A stretch of 64,000 bases of DNA from Natrinema halophilum (GCF_013402815.2 NZ_CP058601.1:3534001-3598000); one strand, 5' to 3'; positions 49,855 to 59,477 are shown, counted from the stretch's first letter. Numbers and translations: made by a program. Notes: generated by a model not told the origin, from the sequence alone.

Positions 49855-50664
49855 ATGGCTATGGACGTATACGGTCTGCTCGGCAATCCGGTAGGACACT
49901 CGCTGTCCCCGCCGATGCACGAGGCGGCCTACGACGAACTCGAACTCGAGGCTCGCTACGCAACCTTCGAACCCGACCGGGAGTCGCTCTCGGACGCGAT
50001 TCACGGCGCTGATGCGCTCGGCATCGCGGGGCTGAACGTGACGATTCCATTCAAGCGAGACGCCCTCGAAATCGTCGCGCCCGAAGATCTGGCTGCCCGG
50101 ATCGGCGCCGTCAATACCATCGACTTCTCGGGATCCGGACCGCCAACGGGGTACAACACGGACGCTGTCGGTGCGTTACGCGCGTTGCGCGATCACGACG
50201 TGGCGATCGAGGGGGCACGAGCGGTCGTCGTTGGCGCCGGCGGTGCCGGTCGAGCGATCGCATTCGGTCTCGCCGACGCCGGTGCGACCGTCGCGATCGC
50301 CAATCGGACCGAGCAGAAAGCACACGAACTGGCCGCGGAGGTGCCACGCGCAACCGGCTACGGGCTCGCGGAGATCGACCAACTGGTGGCGAACGCCGAC
50401 GTGGTGGTCAACGCGACGAGCGTCGGCATGGAAAATGACGTCTCGCCGGTACCAGCTGACTCGCTTCACGCGGAACTCGCCGTTCTGGATGCCGTCTACC
50501 GCCCGCTCAAAACGCGATTATTGCGTGACGCCGCCGCCGCCGGGGCGACGACCGTCGATGGCGCGTGGATGTTGCTCTACCAGGGCGTCGAGGCGTTCGA
50601 AATTTGGACCGATCGGGACGCGCCCGTTGGGGCCATGAACGATGCACTACGGACGCGGTTGTGA
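49855..50664 (+). CDS. aroE: Shikimate dehydrogenase
   Basis: 269 residues from ATG 49855. It reduces 3-dehydroshikimate to shikimate with NADPH in the aromatic pathway. Shikimate-binding residues appear in [17 protein letters not shown]. The catalytic Lys is in [11 protein letters not shown], and the Asn-Thr-Asp region is GAVNTIDF ... [12 protein letters not shown]-binding is [29 protein letters not shown], with the C-terminal VNATSVGM and [12 protein letters not shown]. Length and order are canonical. It lies about 1.1 kb upstream of the pab operon, with which it shares the chorismate route. Confidence 0.97.
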   Translation: MAMDVYGLLGNPVGHSLSPPMHEAAYDELELEARYATFEPDRESLSDAIHGADALGIAGLNVTIPFKRDALEIVAPEDLAARIGAVNTIDFSGSGPPTGYNTDAVGALRALRDHDVAIEGARAVVVGAGGAGRAIAFGLADAGATVAIANRTEQKAHELAAEVPRATGYGLAEIDQLVANADVVVNATSVGMENDVSPVPADSLHAELAVLDAVYRPLKTRLLRDAAAAGATTVDGAWMLLYQGVEAFEIWTDRDAPVGAMNDALRTRL

Positions 50665-50704
50665 AGTGGCCACGAACATGTCCTTCTTGACAGTATCAGG
50701 CGAA

Positions 50705-50710
50705 TTTAAG
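50705..50710 (+). promoter_or_regulatory. TATA element of the HhH-domain gene
   Basis: tttaag within cgaatttaagtg at 50705-50710, about 28 bases before ATG 50736. Confidence 0.5.
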
Positions 50711-50735
50711 TGTCGGAGACGACTACACCGGGATA

Positions 50736-51602
50736 ATGGCAATCCTCCAGAAGCTAAAGTCCCTGTTGGGGTTCGATGGGTCGGACTCGGATCGCGGGGG
50801 CACTCGAGATGTCGGGGTAACGGTCGAGCGAGAAGGATCGACGGACGACGGTACGAGAGCGTCCGTTGGTGCTGATCGGGACGAACAAGCGGAAAAGCGG
50901 AGCGTCGAGCCGCCGCAGTCGGCCGCAGCCGGTTCCGGAACAGCAGGCTCGACGGAGTCGCTGACGGAGTCGACGGACACCACGGAGGAGGCCGCCGAAC
51001 CAGCGGAAGCGACGGGTCCAGAGACGGAAGATGCCTCACCGACGACGGAGAAAACGCCCGATCGCTCCGACGGAGAGTCACCCGTTCAGGAGGCCGAACC
51101 CGACGCACCCGTCGATGCGGACGCTGCAACAGAAGCCCAAACCGAAACCGAGACAGCGTCCGATGATGCCGAGGACGGGTCGGAATCGACAGTGGCACCA
51201 ACTGACGGCGATACGACCGACTCGGCAGTCGACGTGACGGACGACGAGTCAGCGGTCGGTGCAGATACCAAACCGGAGACCGGTCCGACGGACGATGAGA
51301 CTAAGTCGGAACCGGAAACGAAAACGGACACCGAAACGGAAGCAACATCGGAGACGGACGATTCTGCATCCGAATCCGAATCCGAATCCGAATCCGAATC
51401 CGAATCCGAACCAGAGTCGACCACCCAGGAGCCGGTCGATTCGATCAAAGGTATCGGCCCGGCCTACGCCGACCGTCTCGCTGGTGCAGGCGTCGATACC
51501 GTCAGCGAACTTGCCGACGCTGACGCCACCGACCTTGCCGAGCAGACCGACATCTCCGAAACGCGCATTCAGGGCTGGATCGACCGCGCCGAAGTCAGGT
51601 AA
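50736..51602 (+). CDS. Acidic disordered protein with C-terminal helix-hairpin-helix domain
   Basis: 288 residues. A short amphipathic start (MAILQKLKSLLGFDG) is followed by about 200 residues of Glu, Asp, Ser and Thr with little order, including a seven-fold Ser-Glu run. A compact helix-hairpin-helix domain ends the protein (about 233-288): SIKGIGPAYADRLAGAGVDTVSEL and LAEQTDISETRIQGWID. HhH domains bind DNA without sequence preference. The amphipathic start could tether it to a membrane or partner. Function unknown. Confidence 0.8.
   Translation: MAILQKLKSLLGFDGSDSDRGGTRDVGVTVEREGSTDDGTRASVGADRDEQAEKRSVEPPQSAAAGSGTAGSTESLTESTDTTEEAAEPAEATGPETEDASPTTEKTPDRSDGESPVQEAEPDAPVDADAATEAQTETETASDDAEDGSESTVAPTDGDTTDSAVDVTDDESAVGADTKPETGPTDDETKSEPETKTDTETEATSETDDSASESESESESESESEPESTTQEPVDSIKGIGPAYADRLAGAGVDTVSELADADATDLAEQTDISETRIQGWIDRAEVR
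51369..51410 (+). repeat. 6-bp microsatellite, 7 copies
   Basis: tccgaa repeated seven times at 51369-51410. In frame it encodes alternating Ser and Glu in the HhH-domain protein. Confidence 0.95.
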
Positions 51603-51764
51603 CGGACTGTCCTCACGATCGACGGACCCACGCCTCGAATCGTCCGCCTGGACTGGAGTTTCGATTCGATAGCAGATCACGTCTCGTACTCGATCTCCTT
51701 GCCCGCCGTTCTCGGTGGATTCAAAAACGCAAAAGGATTACCTACCCGTCACCTGTTTGGAGAC

Positions 51765-53375
51765 ATGAGCGATCCGCGCGTCGTCACGACGCTCGACTCG
51801 TTTCGCACCACCGCCGATCGCGCCAGCAACGCATCGGCCGTGGACCGCGTCGAGTCGGCGACGCGCACCGACCTTCGAATTCCCGTTGAGGTGCGTTTGG
51901 GCGTTGACGATCCGTTTCTCGCTTACCGTCGAGCACGCGACGGCGACGGGTCCGTCTTTCTCGAGACGACCGGCGGCCAGCCCGGTTGGGGCTACTTCGG
52001 CGTCGATCCAATCGATCGGCTTACCGTCAACGCCGCTGCGGCGTCGCGAAGCCAAGACGAGGATCGGTCGCCGACGCTCGCCGCGCTCGAGGGGATGCTT
52101 GCCGCCGATCGACTCGCCCGCGGCGATTGCGACGTGCCTTACCCCTGCGGGGCTATCGGGTGGCTCTCCTACGACGTCGCTCGCGAACTAGAGGACCTGC
52201 CCGAATCCTCCGTCGACGACCGGAGGCTTCCGCGACTCGAGGCGGCGGTTTACGACCGACTCGCCGCCTGGAAAGCGACGACCGACGGCGACGTGACGCT
52301 TCGAATAACGGCCTGTCCACGGATTGACATCGATGCTCTCGCCGGCAGCGAGCCCGTGGATTCCGAAATCGATGCCGCCTACGAACGGGGCCGCGATCGC
52401 GCGCTCGACCTCGCCCGGGTGGTCCGCGATGGCGATTCTAGGATCGACGACCCTCCCGTCTCGAGCCCGCACGCGACGTTCGAAAGCGACTGCGGTCGCG
52501 AGGCGTTTGCCGAACGCGTCCGTCGGGTCAAAGAGTACGTCCGCGACGGCGACACGTTTCAGGCGAACATCTCACAGCGACTGGTCGCGCCGGCCGCGGT
52601 TCATCCCGTTGCGGCGTACGGCGCCCTCCGTCGGGTCAACCCGGCACCCTACTCCTGTCTCCTCGAGTTCCGGGCGGCCGATCTGGTGAGCGCGAGTCCG
52701 GAACTTCTGCTCGAACGCGACGGGGACTTCGTCCGAACGGAGCCGATTGCGGGAACGCGACCGCGTGGGAAAACGCCCGCGGAGGACGCCGACCTCGAGG
52801 ACGACCTGTTGACCGACGAGAAAGAGCGAGCGGAACACGCGATGTTGGTCGATTTAGAGCGCAACGACCTCGGGAAGGTCTGCGAGTACGGCTCCGTCGA
52901 CGTTTCAGAGTACCGCCGCATCGACCGCTACGCCGAAGTAATGCATCTCGTCTCGAACGTGACGGGCACACTCCGCACCGACGAAACGCTTGCCGACGCC
53001 ATCGCAGCGGTCTTTCCCGGCGGCACGATCACCGGCGCGCCGAAGCCACGGACCATGGAGATCATAGACGACCTCGAGGCGACTCGGCGCGGTCCCTACA
53101 CGGGCAGTGTCGGTATTTTCGGCTTCGACGGCCAGGCAACGCTGAATATCATTATTCGAACGCTGGTTCGTAACGCCGACGAATACCACCTCCGAGTCGG
53201 TGCGGGCATCGTCCACGATTCGGACCCGTTCCGCGAGTACGACGAAACCCTCGACAAGGCCCGGGCGCTCATCACGGCGGTCGACGAGGCACTCGGCGAT
53301 CGGGCCGACCTCGGTCTCGAGTCGGACGGTGAGACCGCCACTGAACGGGCCGACGGAGGTGAGGCTAGTGACTGA
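51765..53375 (+). CDS. pabB: Aminodeoxychorismate synthase component I (PabB; chorismate-binding)
   Basis: 536 residues from ATG 51765; the frame from 51699 is an extension. It converts chorismate to 4-amino-4-deoxychorismate with ammonia from PabA, toward p-aminobenzoate and folate. Family motifs are [64 protein letters not shown] and [14 protein letters not shown]. The PIAGT motif has Ala where E. coli PabB has Lys, as anthranilate synthase TrpE does, so TrpE is the main alternative. The PabC-like gene downstream argues for PabB. Its stop overlaps pabA by 8 bases. Confidence 0.85.
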   Translation: MSDPRVVTTLDSFRTTADRASNASAVDRVESATRTDLRIPVEVRLGVDDPFLAYRRARDGDGSVFLETTGGQPGWGYFGVDPIDRLTVNAAAASRSQDEDRSPTLAALEGMLAADRLARGDCDVPYPCGAIGWLSYDVARELEDLPESSVDDRRLPRLEAAVYDRLAAWKATTDGDVTLRITACPRIDIDALAGSEPVDSEIDAAYERGRDRALDLARVVRDGDSRIDDPPVSSPHATFESDCGREAFAERVRRVKEYVRDGDTFQANISQRLVAPAAVHPVAAYGALRRVNPAPYSCLLEFRAADLVSASPELLLERDGDFVRTEPIAGTRPRGKTPAEDADLEDDLLTDEKERAEHAMLVDLERNDLGKVCEYGSVDVSEYRRIDRYAEVMHLVSNVTGTLRTDETLADAIAAVFPGGTITGAPKPRTMEIIDDLEATRRGPYTGSVGIFGFDGQATLNIIIRTLVRNADEYHLRVGAGIVHDSDPFREYDETLDKARALITAVDEALGDRADLGLESDGETATERADGGEASD

Positions 53376-54051
53376 ACTCGCTCGGCTCCTCGTCGTCGAC
53401 AACTACGATTCGTTCGCCTACAACCTCGTCCAGTACGTCGGAGAAATCGCAGACGAAGTCGTCGTCCGCCGAAACGACGAGATCGACCTCGACGGAGTTC
53501 GCGCCCTCGAACCGGCGGGAATCGTCGTCTCGCCGGGACCGGGAACCCCACGGGAAGCTGGTATTTCGATCCCGTTGTTCGCGGAAACCGATTACCCCAT
53601 TCTGGGCGTTTGCCTCGGTCATCAGGCGCTCTGTGCGGCAAACGGCGCACCCGTTGTCCATGCACCCGAAGTAGTCCACGGAAAGCCATCGACGATCAGC
53701 CACGACGGTGATGGAATCTTTCGGGGCCTCCCGTCTTCGTTTCAGGTTGGGCGCTACCATTCGCTTTCAGTCGACCGCGCGGATCTCCCAGCCATGCTCG
53801 AGGAAACCGCCTGCACGATCGATGAACGCAGCGTCCTGATGGCAGTTCGTCACCGACAAAAACCCCACATCGGGGTGCAATTCCATCCCGAGAGCATCCT
53901 TACGCGAACGCAGCCTGGTGTGGCAACTGAGACGGATGCCGACTGCACTGGGGAAGACATTTCGCTGGCTGTCGGCAAGCGAATGCTTGCGAACTTCTAC
54001 CGGTTTGCCACCGCAACCGACTCGAACACGGAGGTCACCGATGCCCGATGA
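53368..54051 (+). CDS. pabA: Glutamine amidotransferase subunit (PabA/TrpG)
   Basis: 227 residues from GTG 53368, which overlaps the pabB stop in the sequence gtgactga. This is the class I glutamine amidotransferase that hands ammonia to Pab[17 protein letters not shown], the oxyanion [10 protein letters not shown], nucleophile Cys82 in [11 protein letters not shown], and the catalytic His-Glu in [10 protein letters not shown]. The VGRYHSLSV strand is also conserved. The frame from 53200 is longer but overlaps pabB too far. The 3' end overlaps pabC by 11 bases, so the three genes form one transcript. Confidence 0.95.
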   Translation: MTELARLLVVDNYDSFAYNLVQYVGEIADEVVVRRNDEIDLDGVRALEPAGIVVSPGPGTPREAGISIPLFAETDYPILGVCLGHQALCAANGAPVVHAPEVVHGKPSTISHDGDGIFRGLPSSFQVGRYHSLSVDRADLPAMLEETACTIDERSVLMAVRHRQKPHIGVQFHPESILTRTQPGVATETDADCTGEDISLAVGKRMLANFYRFATATDSNTEVTDAR

Positions 54052-54913
54052 CTTGTTCTATCACGTCGACGGCGATCTCGTTCCGGCCGACGAGGCGACC
54101 GTCAGCGTCGACGACAGGGGCTTTCGCTACGGCGACGCAGCCTTCGAGACTCTGCGGGCGTACGGCGGGACGATCTTCGCGTGGGAGGCACACCGCAAGC
54201 GCCTCGAACGAACCTGCGATACCCTGTCACTCGACCACGGACTGTCGGCCGCCGAACTGCACACGCGGATCGACGAGACGCTCACGGCGAACGGTCTTTC
54301 GGACGCTTACGTCCGTCTTTCGATCACTCGCGGCGTCCAGCCCGGAAAGCTCACCCCTCGATCCGTGACCGACCCGACCGTCGTCGTCTACGTGAAACCC
54401 CTTCCTCGAGGCGGTCTCGATGGCGAACCGGTTTGGGACCATCCTGTGACGGTCGAGACGGTCGAGACCCGTCGGGTGCCAGACGAGGCGATCCCGGCCG
54501 CTGCGAAGACCCATAACTACCTAAATGGAATTCTCGCACGCGCGAACCTGAGTTCCGATGCGGACGAGGCGCTCATGTGCGGGCTCGACGGACGAATCGC
54601 AGAAGGTGCGACGAGTAACCTGTGTTTCGTCCGCAACGGCGAGCTACACACGCCGACGACGGACGGACCGGTCCTCCCTGGTATCACCCGGAAGATCGTG
54701 CTCGAACTGGCTCGAGAAGCAGGGATTTCGGTCATCGAAGATCGCTACGAGCTGAGCGACGTTCTCGAGGCCGACGAGGCGTTTCTGACGAACAGAACCT
54801 GGGAGCTTCGGCCGATCGAGACGCTGGACGAGGAGTCGGTCGGCAGCGGCCCGGTCACCGAGCGACTCTCGCGGCTGTACGACGAACGCGTCGAGCGATC
54901 GTGTTATCAGTAG
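54041..54913 (+). CDS. pabC: Class IV aminotransferase, likely aminodeoxychorismate lyase
   Basis: 290 residues from ATG 54041, inside the end of pabA. It is a fold-type IV PLP enzyme: SVDDRGFRYGDAAFETLRAYGGT at the N-terminus, the PLP-Lys in AAAKTHNYLNGILARANL, and EGATSNLCFVRNG as phosphate-binding loop. The PGITRKIVLELAREAGI segment closes it. The family includes branched-chain and D-amino-acid aminotransferases. Position behind pabB and pabA makes aminodeoxychorismate lyase (releasing pyruvate and p-aminobenzoate) the best call. Confidence 0.88.
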   Translation: MPDDLFYHVDGDLVPADEATVSVDDRGFRYGDAAFETLRAYGGTIFAWEAHRKRLERTCDTLSLDHGLSAAELHTRIDETLTANGLSDAYVRLSITRGVQPGKLTPRSVTDPTVVVYVKPLPRGGLDGEPVWDHPVTVETVETRRVPDEAIPAAAKTHNYLNGILARANLSSDADEALMCGLDGRIAEGATSNLCFVRNGELHTPTTDGPVLPGITRKIVLELAREAGISVIEDRYELSDVLEADEAFLTNRTWELRPIETLDEESVGSGPVTERLSRLYDERVERSCYQ

Positions 54914-55588
54914 TGGACGTCCTCCGCCACGAAATAGGTGTTCGGATGACGGCGACGAACTGTCGCGAGCGTGGTTCGATTCGACGAGTCCGTCACTCCG
55001 CGTCCACGTACTGAGCAAAACCGAATTACGGGAGCTGCAGTGTCTTGTATACGCCGCTGTCCGTCGCCTCGCTTTCGCTTGAGCCGACCCTCAGAACCGA
55101 ACCGCGGAGCCGGTGGTAGATCTTTCGGTCCCTCGTCGAAAACCAGCGGCTGGGAATGTTCGGCCGTTAAAATCGGGCTCTGTTGCGGTAATCTCGGGTC
55201 GTCAGCTATCCTCTCGTTTGGGGGATCGCTTACTTTCATTTGCGTTTCGTCGGTGCGCAAACGGCTCCGATGCCGCGTGTTCGGTCCCGCGTGGGTTCGG
55301 TGCCGAACCGTGAACACCGAACGTTTGTCAGACGTGAAACCGTTTTATTCCGCCCAACTCGCCCCCAGTCGGGCGAGAAAAACAGCCAGTTTCGATTAGA
55401 ATGTACTGCAAGCGCCGAGAGGGGCATTTTGCGCATCGAGTCCAGGTATCGAGATCCGGTTGACTTCTCGTCGAGTGTCGGGCGTGAAACTGACGACATG
55501 TGTGTCATACACCCTCTATAGGAAAATTTCAAACAGCTTAATTAGAGGATTATAACATGCGGTGGGTGACTCGAAAGCCACACTGTCT
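54914..55588. other. 675-base region between the pab operon and a surface-protein gene
   Basis: Open frames exist on both strands (for example 54971-55399 plus and 54907-55317 minus). Their translations are Arg/Ser/Pro- or Thr-rich, lack the usual acidity and match no family I know. AT-rich DNA from about 55520 (aatttcaaacagcttaatta, ggattataac) is the promoter of the next gene. Otherwise I see nothing. Confidence 0.5.
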
Positions 55589-56788
55589 ATGATCGGTCCA
55601 AAACGACTCGGGAGTGGTGTTGTGGTAACGGTGATAATGTTGTCAATCGTCGCCGGAGGTGGTGTACTTGCAGCGGGGGGGAGTTCTACCGTGTCGCCTG
55701 ACGACGTCTCCGTTACGAGCCAGGGAGTGGATTATTACGATGATATCGCCGTCTTTGAGGTGTCGAACGATGGCGATCAGGCGGTCACCTTGACGTATAC
55801 CAACGAATCGGGAACCGAGTCAACAGTGACGGTCGATGCGAATTCAGCGACGAACGTGACGACGGGTGTGACCGGGAATACCGCTGGCGAGATTACACTG
55901 ACGAAGGATGGAACGACCTACGCCCACGACTTCGCTGGTCACCCCGTGGATCTCGGCCCTGCTAACCCGAATCCTGGAAAAATCACCATCGAAGCCGTCA
56001 GTTACGACGAACAACACGGTCTAGTCGAATATACAGTATCGAATGGCAACGACAGACCCGTCGACGGCCACATCAGTCACGTCCCAGTAGGTGCCGAAAA
56101 TAGCAACCTCACGATTTCGCCCGACGGATCCACGACCATTCTCGTGGAAGACAACGAGTCTCGAGTTGGAGACATCTATCGTACCACTTCTGCGCTTCAG
56201 CTCGACTTCTTCGAGGATGTCGAGGATACCATGGAACCTGGCGATCCTGTCCCGCTACTCTCATCCGGTGAAGTGACTGACGAAACGCCGCGAAAAACCC
56301 TCGAGCAGACTGACTCAGCCAATTCTGACCGGTCCTCCGCTAGCTCGGACGGAAACGAGGACGCGTCCGATGACGGCTCCAGTGGCGACGACGGGCCGGA
56401 CGATTCCAGTGGCGACGATGGGTCGGACGATTCCAGTGGCGACGACGGGTCGGACGACTCCAGTGGCGACGACGGGTCGGACGACTCCAGTGGCGACGAC
56501 GGGTCGGACGACTCCAGTGGCGACGACGTCTTCGGCAATGAATCCGCTGCTGACGACGACAGCGCCAGTAACGAATCCGCTGCTGACGACGACACCTCGG
56601 GTGGCGATTCTACTGCCAGCGACGATACTACCAACACCGATGACGGTGCCTCGACTGACTCCAGTAGCGACTCAGAGACCGATTCTACGTCGTCTGAAGG
56701 AACGCCCGGCTTCACTGCTGGTACTGCCCTCGCCGGTGGCATGATCTCTCTCGAGTGGATCCGACGTCGAGCGCGCGCTGGGGAGTAA
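55589..56788 (+). CDS. Repeat-rich secreted surface protein with PGF-CTERM-like end
   Basis: 399 residues from ATG 55589 (MIGPKRLGSGVVVTVIMLSIV), a signal peptide followed by a mature part; GTG 55562 would add nine residues. About 200 residues of beta-rich sequence with Asn/Thr/Asp (VSPDDVSVTSQGVDYYDDIAVFEVSNDGDQ, key part VSVTSQGVDYYDD) are followed by an Asp/Ser repeat of about 150 residues. The end PGFTAGTALAGGMISLEWIRRRARAGE has the PGF motif, a hydrophobic stretch and a basic tail, as in archaeosortase-processed proteins, though the helix is short. It is likely a glycosylated cell-surface protein. Confidence 0.82.
   Translation: MIGPKRLGSGVVVTVIMLSIVAGGGVLAAGGSSTVSPDDVSVTSQGVDYYDDIAVFEVSNDGDQAVTLTYTNESGTESTVTVDANSATNVTTGVTGNTAGEITLTKDGTTYAHDFAGHPVDLGPANPNPGKITIEAVSYDEQHGLVEYTVSNGNDRPVDGHISHVPVGAENSNLTISPDGSTTILVEDNESRVGDIYRTTSALQLDFFEDVEDTMEPGDPVPLLSSGEVTDETPRKTLEQTDSANSDRSSASSDGNEDASDDGSSGDDGPDDSSGDDGSDDSSGDDGSDDSSGDDGSDDSSGDDGSDDSSGDDVFGNESAADDDSASNESAADDDTSGGDSTASDDTTNTDDGASTDSSSDSETDSTSSEGTPGFTAGTALAGGMISLEWIRRRARAGE
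56378..56527 (+). repeat. 27-bp tandem repeat, five full copies plus a partial
   Basis: Copies start at 56378, 56405, 56432, 56459, 56486 and 56513 (last partial) with the unit tccagtggcgacgacgggtc plus ggacgac. Each encodes a nine-residue Ser-Ser-Gly-Asp-Asp-Gly-Ser-Asp-Asp-type unit in the surface protein. A second pair, aatccgctgctgacgacgac, follows at about 56540-56595. Confidence 0.95.
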
Positions 56789-56978
56789 CGACCGCTGTCC
56801 GAAACCGAGTGACGTTTCGACCTCCGGTATAACGGAGCAGAACCGCTCACTTACTCGCTACGAAGCGTTCTACGAACTGATTCTGTAGTCTGTTCGGAAA
56901 CACAGATTCGACGATTGATAGATTCCGACGACGTATCACGCCTCCGCAGCCAGGGGCAGACGCTCCGATTGCGTTCCG

Positions 56979-58088
56979 TCAGTCGTCGAGTTCGACGGCT
57001 GACCGATTCGGCCTGTCGGAATCGGGCGGCGACTCGAGGAGTTCACGCTCCGATCCCGGAAGGTCGAGTGCGAACTCGCTCCCGAAGGCCGATGCGGGGG
57101 TCTGAAATCCCGTCGGAATTCGTTTTCGCCCCTCGAGGATGTGCTCGGCGGCCGATACCGCCGACTTGGCAGTCAGTGCGTAGGGATTCGGCGTGTGTAA
57201 TCGAGCGCGTGCCCGTCGCCCGGTGGCTTCGTCCGTGACTTCCCCCCAGACGATGGCGCTGCCGATCGCCAGAGATCGTTCGTCCGGACCATCGAGTCGG
57301 GCATCGATTATCCGTTTCAGCAGCTGTTTGGTCGTCTCACGCTCGAGGACCCACCCCAAGGAATCGACGATCGGTAACACCTTGGTCGCCCATGGTGGCG
57401 CGGCGGCGTACACCTCGACAGATTCGATGCCCGTACTCTGGGCCGCAGTCACGACGTCGCCCCAGGGAATCGTCACGGCGTGTTCGGGCCCGTTGCCGAA
57501 ATCGATCTCCCGCGTTCGGAAGGCGGTCGGCACCTGAATGAGCCGCCCGTTTCGCCGCACGACGCCGCCGTCGCCGAGGTGCTCGACGAGCGTTCTGGCA
57601 GTCCCTCGAGAAAGCCCACCACCGCCTTTGATCCCGAGTACGAGCTGGTCTGCCTCGGGGACCCGTTCCTCGAGAAATGCCGCCAGACAGTCCGTCGGAA
57701 CGACGTCGAAGCCGACGCCCGGAAGCAGCGTAATGCCAGCATCGCGAGCCGCCCCATTTTGCTGGCGAAGCCGCTCGAAAACGGGGAATTCGCCGGTGAT
57801 GTCCAGATAGTCCGTCTCGGTCTCGAGGCAGGCCGCGACCATCGGTTCGGCCGTCTCGCCGAACGGTCCTGCACAGTTGAGGACGGCGTCGAAGCTCTCG
57901 ATGTGTGATTCGATATCGTCCGACTCGAGGTCGAACGTGCGGCCCTCGACGCCCAGTTCGTCGGATTGACGGGCGACCGAGCGGCCGTCGCGGCCCGCGA
58001 TCGCGGGTGACCCTCCCCGTTCGACGGCGTGATGTGCGATCAGTCGACCGGTGTAGCCGTACGAGCCGTAGATGAGAAGGGAGTCCAT
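56979..58088 (-). CDS. Saccharopine dehydrogenase-like reductase
   Basis: 369 residues from ATG 58088. The Rossmann start is LLIYGSYGYTGRLIAHHAVERG. SpeA/saccharopine-type features follow: VLNCAGPFGETAEPMVAACLETETDYLDITGE and LLPGVGFDVVPTDCLAAFL (key parts NCAGPFG, DYLDITGE, GVGFDVVPTD). This is the family that includes trans-acting enoyl reductases of bacteria and many NAD(P)-dependent dehydrogenases of unknown substrate. Haloarchaeal copies are stand-alone. It is divergent from the Rieske-type gene by 95 bases. Confidence 0.85.
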   Translation of the reverse strand: MDSLLIYGSYGYTGRLIAHHAVERGGSPAIAGRDGRSVARQSDELGVEGRTFDLESDDIESHIESFDAVLNCAGPFGETAEPMVAACLETETDYLDITGEFPVFERLRQQNGAARDAGITLLPGVGFDVVPTDCLAAFLEERVPEADQLVLGIKGGGGLSRGTARTLVEHLGDGGVVRRNGRLIQVPTAFRTREIDFGNGPEHAVTIPWGDVVTAAQSTGIESVEVYAAAPPWATKVLPIVDSLGWVLERETTKQLLKRIIDARLDGPDERSLAIGSAIVWGEVTDEATGRRARARLHTPNPYALTAKSAVSAAEHILEGRKRIPTGFQTPASAFGSEFALDLPGSERELLESPPDSDRPNRSAVELDD

Positions 58089-58183
58089 GGGTCACGTTGG
58101 TCGGTCAGGGGGTTAAATGTCCGTCAGACACTCCCACGTGCCTATCACAACGGACGGGGCGACCGAGTGACAACGGAGGAGAA

Positions 58184-58636
58184 ATGGATGCAACACGAAT
58201 CACGGCGCTCGCGGACGTGCCGACGGACTCGACCGTACTCTTTCGCGTGACTGATGAATCGGGCGACAGACGGGAGGCGATCGTCGTCAGAGACGCCACA
58301 GCTCAAACCGACGGCGGTAATCCGTCGGACGGAACCGACTGTCTCTCGTGCTGGCTCAATTACTGTCAACACCTTACGCATATCAAACTAGATAAGGGGT
58401 CGGGCGCGCCGATGTGAGACGGCGAGATCGTCTGTGCAAACCACGGTGCCTATTTCGAGGCTCGTTCCGGTCGCTGCACGTTCGGTCCCTGCGAGGGTGC
58501 GTCCCTCACCGAACTCGAAATCGAGGTCGCTGACGGTGACGTCTATCTAACCGACGGCGACTACGAGTTCGTCGGTACGGGTCCGATCGAGAAGGACGAT
58601 CTCGATCGAACGTCGACCTCGAACGTCGAGTTCTAG
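58184..58636 (+). pseudogene. Rieske-type [2Fe-2S] protein gene interrupted by an in-frame TGA
   Basis: From ATG 58184 (MDATRITALADVPTDSTVLF) the frame runs to TGA 58415-58417. It then continues unbroken in the same frame to TAG 58634-58636 with coding-quality sequence. The first part holds the first ligand motif NYCQHLTH (C61, H63); the second holds VCANHGAYF (C84, H87), the other half of a Rieske cluster. Family proteins read through here with Arg, so CGA to TGA is the likely change. The truncated product of 77 residues could not hold the cluster. The end TSTSNVEF is typical of the family. No UGA recoding is known in haloarchaea. Confidence 0.85.
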
Positions 58637-58992
58637 ATGGCATCCGGGGCGACCAGATCTCGTTCTTGGTCGTACTCGAGTAGGCCTGCATCGACCAACC
58701 TCGGGAGATGGTCGTGATAGAGCGAGAGGTAGACCTCCGTGACCCGCTCGGCCGGAATGTTGGTCACGGTGTGGCCCGTTTCCCGGATAGCGACTTCCTC
58801 CGCCGCATCCGGGAGCGTCAGTTCCTCCTCGTAGGTACGCATGACCTCGAGCAGGAGCCGTCGGCGACGGTCGGACAACAGGGCGAACGCGTCGGTCAGC
58901 GCCTCGGTTGACACGTCGTCCTCGTCGAGCCAGTCGAGCAACTTCTGTACGAACTCGACGACGTCGAGGTCCGAATCGGATCTGGAAGTCAT
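58633..58992 (-). CDS. Winged-helix protein with DUF7344-type domain
   Basis: 119 residues from ATG 58992. An acidic start (DVVEFVQKLLDWLDEDD) is followed by one winged-helix unit: FALLSDRRRRLLLEVMRTY, EEVAIRETG and the signature LYHDHLPRLVDAGLLEYD. This matches the haloarchaeal DUF7344 family seen twice elsewhere in this window. It probably binds DNA or acts as an output domain in signalling; targets unknown. It is convergent with the Rieske pseudogene, overlapping its stop by four bases. Confidence 0.85.
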   Translation of the reverse strand: MTSRSDSDLDVVEFVQKLLDWLDEDDVSTEALTDAFALLSDRRRRLLLEVMRTYEEELTLPDAAEEVAIRETGHTVTNIPAERVTEVYLSLYHDHLPRLVDAGLLEYDQERDLVAPDAI

Positions 58993-59151
58993 GGATTGTC
59001 CGTAGTCCTCGTGCGAACGGCGTGACGCGTAGCGGAGAACGGGCCCGACTTACTACCGAAGAGACGGACGCCGTTCACCCGAGGGTTCGTATCAGGGTCT
59101 TGCCTGCTGCCTAAATATTAGTGTCGAATCCGGTTCAGAATTTGCATTTAA

Positions 59152-59166
59152 CGCTGACAGTCAGCG
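59152..59166. promoter_or_regulatory. Perfect inverted repeat near the zinc-ribbon regulator
   Basis: cgctgac-a-gtcagcg at 59152-59166, 21-35 bases beyond the stop of the zinc-ribbon regulator. It could be a terminator hairpin for that gene. The promoter region of the winged-helix gene starting at 58992 lies on its other side, with an AT-rich ctaaatatta near 59111-59120. Confidence 0.45.
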
Positions 59167-59186
59167 ATCGATGCAGGTTCGGGGGA

Positions 59187-59477
59187 TCACTCGATCGTAA
59201 AGGTCGGCTCGTCGATGGATTCGCTTTTGCAGTCGGGGCACCGCGAGGGAAGGTTCAGGAGGTCGTCGTAGTCGTCGAAGCCGCAGTCCCGACACGTCGG
59301 TGGCGCGACGAGTAGCTGTTCGTCCGATCCGTCGACGGAGCGGGAGACGTGCTCGACGTGGCGGATCACGGCATGAGGAGTCAGATCGAGTCGGACGGCC
59401 AGTTCGCTCGGCGTCGCCGGCTCGTTGCGAAGGGAATCGGCGAGCCGTTGTCGCGTCGTTTCGTCGGCCTCTCGCAT
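59187..59477 (-). CDS. Winged-helix/zinc-ribbon transcription regulator
   Basis: 96 residues from ATG 59477 (MREADETTRQRLADSL). The first 50 residues are a winged helix (LRNEPATPSELAVRLDLTPHAVIRHVEHV). The remaining part is a zinc ribbon with PTCRDCGFDDYDDLLNLPSRCPDCKSE, i.e. two CxxC pairs (CRDC and CPDC). This compact HTH-plus-ribbon type is known in archaea as a predicted transcription regulator (COG3357-like). Targets are unknown. Confidence 0.88.
   Translation of the reverse strand: MREADETTRQRLADSLRNEPATPSELAVRLDLTPHAVIRHVEHVSRSVDGSDEQLLVAPPTCRDCGFDDYDDLLNLPSRCPDCKSESIDEPTFTIE

Noticed and set aside
51369-51410. CRISPR-like repeat
   Set aside because: It is a simple 6-base microsatellite within a coding region, without spacers.
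54907-55317. 136-codon minus-strand frame after pabC
   Set aside because: Thr/Pro/Arg-rich, no promoter, no recognisable family, and third-position bias is weak.
58184-58636. Stop-codon recoding (selenocysteine or pyrrolysine) at TGA
   Set aside because: Haloarchaea are not known to use either; family members have Arg at the site, so a C to T change is simpler.
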